Below, piece after piece: positions 59,660 to 64,000 of a stretch of DNA of 64,000 nt. Location: contig JBOZIK010000001.1 in assembly GCA_051453625.1 (NCBI GenBank), forward strand, positions 49,199,645-49,263,644, written 5' to 3'. Origin of the DNA: Welwitschia mirabilis. Lineage: Eukaryota > Gnetophyta > Gnetopsida > Welwitschiales. Both the position numbers and the translations under genes were made by a program. Under the pieces are notes generated by a model. The model was given only the letters and a program-made list of their open reading frames with translations. It was not told the origin of the DNA and made no database searches. Position 1 is the first letter of the stretch; every line of letters starts with the position of its first letter.

Positions 59660-60660
59660 TAGCTATCGTAGAGAGAATGGGTGAGTATGATAGCTAAGGT
59701 AAATTTAAAAAATTTAATTATATGACATAATGTTTTACCAATGTCATATATCAACCAATTAATAATATTTAGGTCCAAATTAACTCTAATGATACTTCAA
59801 ATAATTAATAATAAATATAACAATTAAGCATGGTAATTTAATTAACTAATAATATGGAAAAGATACAAAGTAATGAAAACAAGATTGTTTTCCTTTATTT
59901 CTAGTACAACCTACAACCACACTCTAATGGAACTTTGTGGTAGTTCTCCACCAATTCAATTGAGATTTTCTAGAAATTATTAGCCATAAGAACAAGCCAA
60001 ATTGACCTGATTAGAATAGTAATTAAGGGCTTTGATGATTAAAGAAGGAATGACATCAAGTGGCTTATGTAGATGTAGTTATTTCAGTGTTTTTTTCTAA
60101 ATTACAAGAAAGATCAAACATTCTTTAAAGTTGTAATAGCTTCATTATTTATAGAAGATGAAGTTTGATTATTATCAATTAATCAGGGTGTTCAAGAAGA
60201 CTATGGTAAGCTTTAAAATGATTTATTACCATTTCAAAACATCTTTTCGATCATTTTCAATAGACTTTAATGGTCATATTTTTATTAATGAGTAGCCTAG
60301 TAGTCAACCCCTTTGAAGAACAAGTTAACCTCTCTTTTTATATACATTTGACATAAGTTAGGTAGTTGACCTCTAGGTAGTCGAGTCCTTAATGGAACTA
60401 GTTGATTACTCCATGATGTTTTACTCCTTTTTTATTAACATGTGGTTGATCCCCTAGAAAATATTAGTTGATTACTTAATGTATTTTGCTGCTTTCTAAT
60501 AGTTTGAAAATCTTTTTCTTTTTTGGCCTTGTGTCCTAGTTACCTTATGTGTCTTTAGTAATATCTTTCAGTGTTTAGTTTTAAGTCTTTTTATTTCAAT
60601 CCTGTACAAGAACATTCCATTAGTGATCTTGTATGAAATTTAACTTATCATCAATTGACA
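59660..60660 (-). mobile_element. 5' LTR of minus copia element (approximate)
   Basis: The TATA-like CTATAAATAATGAAGC (complement near 60157), GGTGGAGAACTACCACAAAG and GTGTGGTTGTAGGTTGTA (complement near 59940-59905) are typical of the promoter, R and U5 of SIRE-like copia LTRs, and ACTCACCCATTCTCTCTACG near 59680 resembles the usual LTR end. Boundaries are estimated; the primer-binding site is not readable. Confidence 0.55.
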
Positions 60661-60669
60661 TCTATGAGG

Positions 60670-61430
60670 TGCAACAAAATAATGATATGTACTTTAGTCT
60701 CTAAAGAAATTGATGCAAGAATCATTATTAAGGATATGTAAAAGAAGTGTTGGGATTAACTTCAATCACAGTTAAGGGAAAATTTCAAAATAGCCCAATC
60801 AAACAAATGAGGGATAAGAAGGAATCTAGTAACATCCAAATTCAAAGAAGTAACTCTTTTAATAATTTTCTTATTAGAATATGTACAACCCTAATAAACT
60901 TAGATGAATATGATTATGATCTTAATGCAAGGTAAAAAATTGAAAGGATGATTCAAGTATTTTATAATGATTTTTAATTCAAGTAATGCATGATCACCAC
61001 ACTTTAGACAAATGACCTTAATTTTTATACTATTCATGAATTGGTTTCTTAATTAAAAGCTTTGAAAGACATTAAAATTATTAAAAATCCTAAGGATAAA
61101 GCAATTTCCAAAAATTATTATGGTAAAATAAGAATAAATAATATGAATGCTATACTATTAATAATCCTAGAAGCCTTACATATCATCTAAAAAAAGTTTG
61201 AAATCAAATTTATGTAATGATTCTAGTGGATATAAAGTTCATAAATAACATAAAAAAAATGATGTCAATGGATTTATGTATTAAAGATGAATCAATTATT
61301 TAGCATATGAGACTGGAACCTACTTACTACCATGTTACTACTATGAAACATTCATCAGTACACATTAGTATGTGTGATACTTATGAAAAAGGTGACGGGG
61401 AGGGGGGAATACAAGACCTTATAATAGAAT
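60670..61430 (+). pseudogene. Copia gag remnant (plus element)
   Basis: KEIDARIIIKDM*KKCWD*L and QSQLREN (60704-60790) and, in other frames, IQIQRSNSFNNFLIRICTTL suggest the copia gag stretch (AKEAWDxLxxxFxGxxxxxxxxxxxLRR). Weak on its own, but it sits just upstream of a clear integrase on the same strand. Protease was not read. Confidence 0.4.
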
Positions 61431-61900
61431 AATCTAAAAAATGATTAGTCCTCTTAAGCTCCTTTACATAGACTTAGCTGATCCAATGCAAGAAATCACT
61501 TCCAAAGTATTAAAGTATGAAAGTAGTTTTATGATTATTATTGATGAATTTCAAGGTATGCTTGGTTATTTATTTGAAATGCAAGAGACAACGTGTTTTC
61601 TATTTTTAAATATTTCAAGAATAATGTGAAAAATCAATTGAGGATCAAAATTAAAACAACTAGAAGTGATAATAAGATGAATTTGTTAATAATAATTTTG
61701 ATCATTTTTATGATGAGCATTTCATCCAAAAGCAAACCACATGTGCATACTCTTCTCAATCTAATAGAGTAATTAAAAGAAAAAAAATGGTATTATGTAA
61801 GAAATATGAAGTTGCTTTCTTTTGAAAAGTAATCTTTCAAATTCATATTGGGAAGAGGATATCACTATGTCAATAGATCTTTTAAATATAATTTGTAACC
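61431..61900 (+). pseudogene. Copia integrase (plus element)
   Basis: The open frame 61441-61629 reads SPLKLLYIDLADPMQEITSK, then FMIIIDEFQGMLGYLFEMQE, matching PLELLHxDLxGPM...VxVDDFSRYxWxxFLxxK. Further on, NFDHFYDEHFIQKQ and SQSNRVIKRKK (61755-61790) stand for FEKFCxxxGI and PQQNGVxERKN. First Asp kept; Glu of the triad replaced by Lys. Confidence 0.75.
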
Positions 61901-62370
61901 TAGCTAATAAAGGTAAGATCCCCATATGAGTTGATTTTTAAAAATTCTCCCATTTTACCACATTTGAAAATATTTGGTTAAAAGTTAAGTGCATGTTACA
62001 TCTCAATTGATTTAAGAATTAGATGCTAAAAGAAAGTAGTACATATTTATGAGCTATGAATTGAAATATTATGATTATTATTGTTTTGATCCTCTTGATT
62101 ATGAATACTATGTCTTAAAGGATGTAAAACGTGATGAATTTAAATATGGATTTGGTCTTTTATTTAAAAGTTAATAGGAAATAATAATCAAATTATTTTT
62201 TAATAGCAATACATTTCTTCTAGATTACTTAAAAGCTAATCATCAACTCAAATGTTTAATATAAATTTTCAAAGGAGATTTAAAAGAAGGAAAAATAAGC
62301 ACACATTTTGTTGCATTCTTAACACATATTGAAGAACCCAAATCAATCAGTGAACCATTAAATTATCTAT
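61901..62370 (+). other. Copia integrase-RT linker (plus element)
   Basis: YELKYYDYYCFDPLDYEYYV (about 62060-62115) recalls the GYRxYDPxxxxVxxSRDVxFDE segment before RT. Otherwise decayed. Confidence 0.45.
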
Positions 62371-63060
62371 TTTTAAAAAAGATAATGTAAAAGAATAGGA
62401 ATGAAGTTTTACAGAATTGTATAATGAAGTTAGTTGACTAGCTTAAAGGTAAGAAAATAATTAATTTTAAATGAGTTTTTAAAATAAATCTTGATGAAAC
62501 TTTTAATATGATTAGACATAGAGCTAGGTTAGTATGTAAATGTTATATACAAAAGAAGCACATTAATCATGAGGATATTTTTACACTAGTGGCCTATTTT
62601 GAAGAAATTAAATTAATGATTTCTTTAGCTATTCATAGAGGATTTAAATTGCATCAAATGGATGTAAATAATTCTTTTTTCAGTGGATTTTTAAATGAAG
62701 AGGTTCAAATTTTGAACCTAATGATTTTTAGGTTAAAGGTAAAGGTGAAAAAATTTTTAGGCTTTATAAAGATCTTTATGACCTTAATCTTGATTCAAAA
62801 GGATAAATGATTATCTTATTGAAAGAGGATAAAAATCATGTATTTTTAGTCCATTTAAATATCAAACATGATAGAGGTAACTTTATTATGATTTCATTAT
62901 ATGTAGATGATATTGGTTCTTTTCCTCAAGTGAAAAGTTGATTGATGAATTTATAAGAAAGATGAAATTAAAATATGAAATGAAGGACCTAAACATCCTA
63001 TAGTATTTTTTATGTATTTAAATGGAGCAATTTAATGGTTATTCATTTATTCATAAATGT
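62371..63060 (+). pseudogene. Copia reverse transcriptase (plus element)
   Basis: The open frame 62508-62810 begins with RHRARLVCKCYIQKKHINHE, then IKLMISLAIHRGFKLHQMDV and NNSFFSGFLNEEVQ, matching KARLVAKGYxQxxGIDYEExF and FxLxQMDVxxAFLNGxLxEEV. The palm motif YVDD is intact at 62900-62911 (ISLYVDDIGS), and YEMKDL follows as the FEMxDLG block. Frameshifts join the pieces, so it cannot be expressed whole. The sequence differs enough from the minus copia RT to be another family. Confidence 0.85.
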
Positions 63061-63359
63061 AAATTGTCCTAAGTCATGATAGGGAAAACATGATTTATTT
63101 AATAAAAAGGTGGCGAAGGCTATTATTTTCTATGATCTTAAGTTTGAAATAAAGGATATTTTAAGAAATGTTGTTGACTTCCCATATACAAACATGCTTG
63201 ATTCTCTTTAATTTCTTTATCATTCTATGCTAAACATTACGTTTGCTACTTTATTTCTAAGTAAATATAATTAAGAGATGAGGGAGAACTATCTTTCATC
63301 TCATAAGCATTTCATAAGGTATGTTTTAGAAACACTTTCTTATGGATTGAAATTGATAA

Positions 63360-63890
63360 ATATGATGAATAATTGAGATTGTTTGTAATAGCTAATTAGA
63401 GTGATAGCTTAAATAATAAATAATCTACTTTAGGTTATGTGATATTTTATGAAGAAAATGAAATATATTGGAAATCTAAAAAATAATCTTCTATTTCTCT
63501 TTCTTCTGTGAAGGCTACATATATCTCTACGCTTGATGATGTTCAACATGTTTTATAGATTTTAAATTTTTTTGAAAATTACAATTTAATATTGAAATTC
63601 TAATTAACATATATGTTGATAACATGAATTCCATCCCATTGTCTTAAAAACACACTCTCTATAAGAAAAGAAAACACTTTAAGATAAAATACTATTTCAT
63701 CAAAGACAAGATAAAGGAAGAACTTTTAACTTCCAAATGTACATCTACTCATGAACACACATCTTGTTTGTTGATAAAAAGGCTTTATTCTTTTAAGATG
63801 AATTACTTCATCATAAAACTAGCATGATTAGTGTTGAAAATATTGATGTAGATCCTCTCAAAGGAAGGATTAACATGATTTTTGGTTTGA
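63360..63890 (+). pseudogene. Copia RNase H (plus element)
   Basis: STLGYVIFYEENEIYWKSKK (usual STSGYxFxLxxxxIxWxSKKQ) is followed by SSISLSSVKATYISTLDDVQ (xxVALSTxEAEYxAxxDAxxE), then YVDNMNSIPLS and KKRKHFKIKYYFIKDKIKEE (CDNxSAIxLxKNP..RTKHIDIRYHFIREKV). The catalytic AEAEY Glu is lost; the DN pair is kept. The polyprotein ends near 63880. No 3' LTR is seen before the window ends. Confidence 0.8.
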
Positions 63891-64000
63891 TGTGATCACT
63901 ATTATGTTGTAATTAGAGTATTTTTTATGTCTTCTTAGTGTTATGTTCTTATGTAAGTTACCTAAGTCCTTTTATTTTTATGTTATATTCAAAAAGTATG

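Noticed and set aside
60290-60420. Repeated GTCAACC/GTTGAC motifs as a regulatory array
   Set aside because: Irregular spacing, and such motifs are common in this type of copia LTR; used only as weak support for LTR identity.
1-64000. tRNA, rRNA or other structural RNA genes
   Set aside because: I looked for tRNA-like box A/box B pairs and rRNA cores and found none; the tRNA-like 17-mers are primer-binding sites.

Overview
The window is AT-rich eukaryotic DNA of flowering-plant type, made almost entirely of old, nested and broken LTR retrotransposons. I find no intact gene. Supporting points are plant-style Ty1/copia and Ty3/gypsy gag-pol remains on both strands, primer-binding sites that still resemble the 3' ends of plant tRNA-Asp and initiator tRNA-Met, LTRs with TATA boxes, strong CpG depletion and assembly gaps (N runs of 10, 100, 651 and 878). 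The species cannot be read from the sequence. The setting resembles methylated, probably pericentromeric, heterochromatin.

Layout. 1-4.7 kb: no gene, but two degenerate short-unit tandem arrays. 4.7-11.9 kb: a 7.2-kb gypsy-like element (family E; 5' LTR 4701-6147, 3' LTR 10552-11915) whose interior keeps only a pol N-terminal scrap. 12.35-15.45 kb: the highlight, a 3.1-kb minus-strand LTR element with a 5-bp target-site duplication (ATTAG) and a polypurine tract. In place of gag-pol it carries a decayed, intronless-looking piece of a cellular ankyrin-repeat/ANKRD13-type gene joined to a second, K/R-rich coding fragment. It sits next to a copia integrase scrap (15.96-16.39 kb). 19.4-26.2 kb: minus-strand family E copies, including an element with gag between two LTRs. 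26.2-28.7 kb: a plus-strand copia LTR full of tandem repeats (79-bp units), then PBS and gag. 29.4-38.3 kb: gypsy family G, comprising a probable solo LTR, a plus-strand protease/RT/RNase H block cut by another LTR, that LTR's own PBS and gag, and after a gap an inverted LTR. 38.4-41.6 kb: a minus-strand, gene-like remnant of unknown identity attached to a less AT-rich, CpG-bearing tract. 42.2-47.3 kb: unrecognised minus ORFs and a minus-strand family G 5' end (gag, leader, PBS, LTR). 48.0-53.3 kb: two more plus-strand family E copies. 54.3-60.7 kb: a nearly full-length but dead minus-strand copia element (gag, protease, integrase, RT, RNase H). 60.7-63.9 kb: a second copia element on the plus strand, head to head with the first.

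Nothing here looks functional as a protein-coding system. Most reading frames carry stops or frameshifts, and several catalytic motifs are changed. The biological interest is in gene capture by an LTR element, the methylation-type decay signature, internally repetitive LTRs, and a remnant host-gene-like tract that is less decayed than its surroundings. All family assignments were made by reading translations by eye, not by database search.
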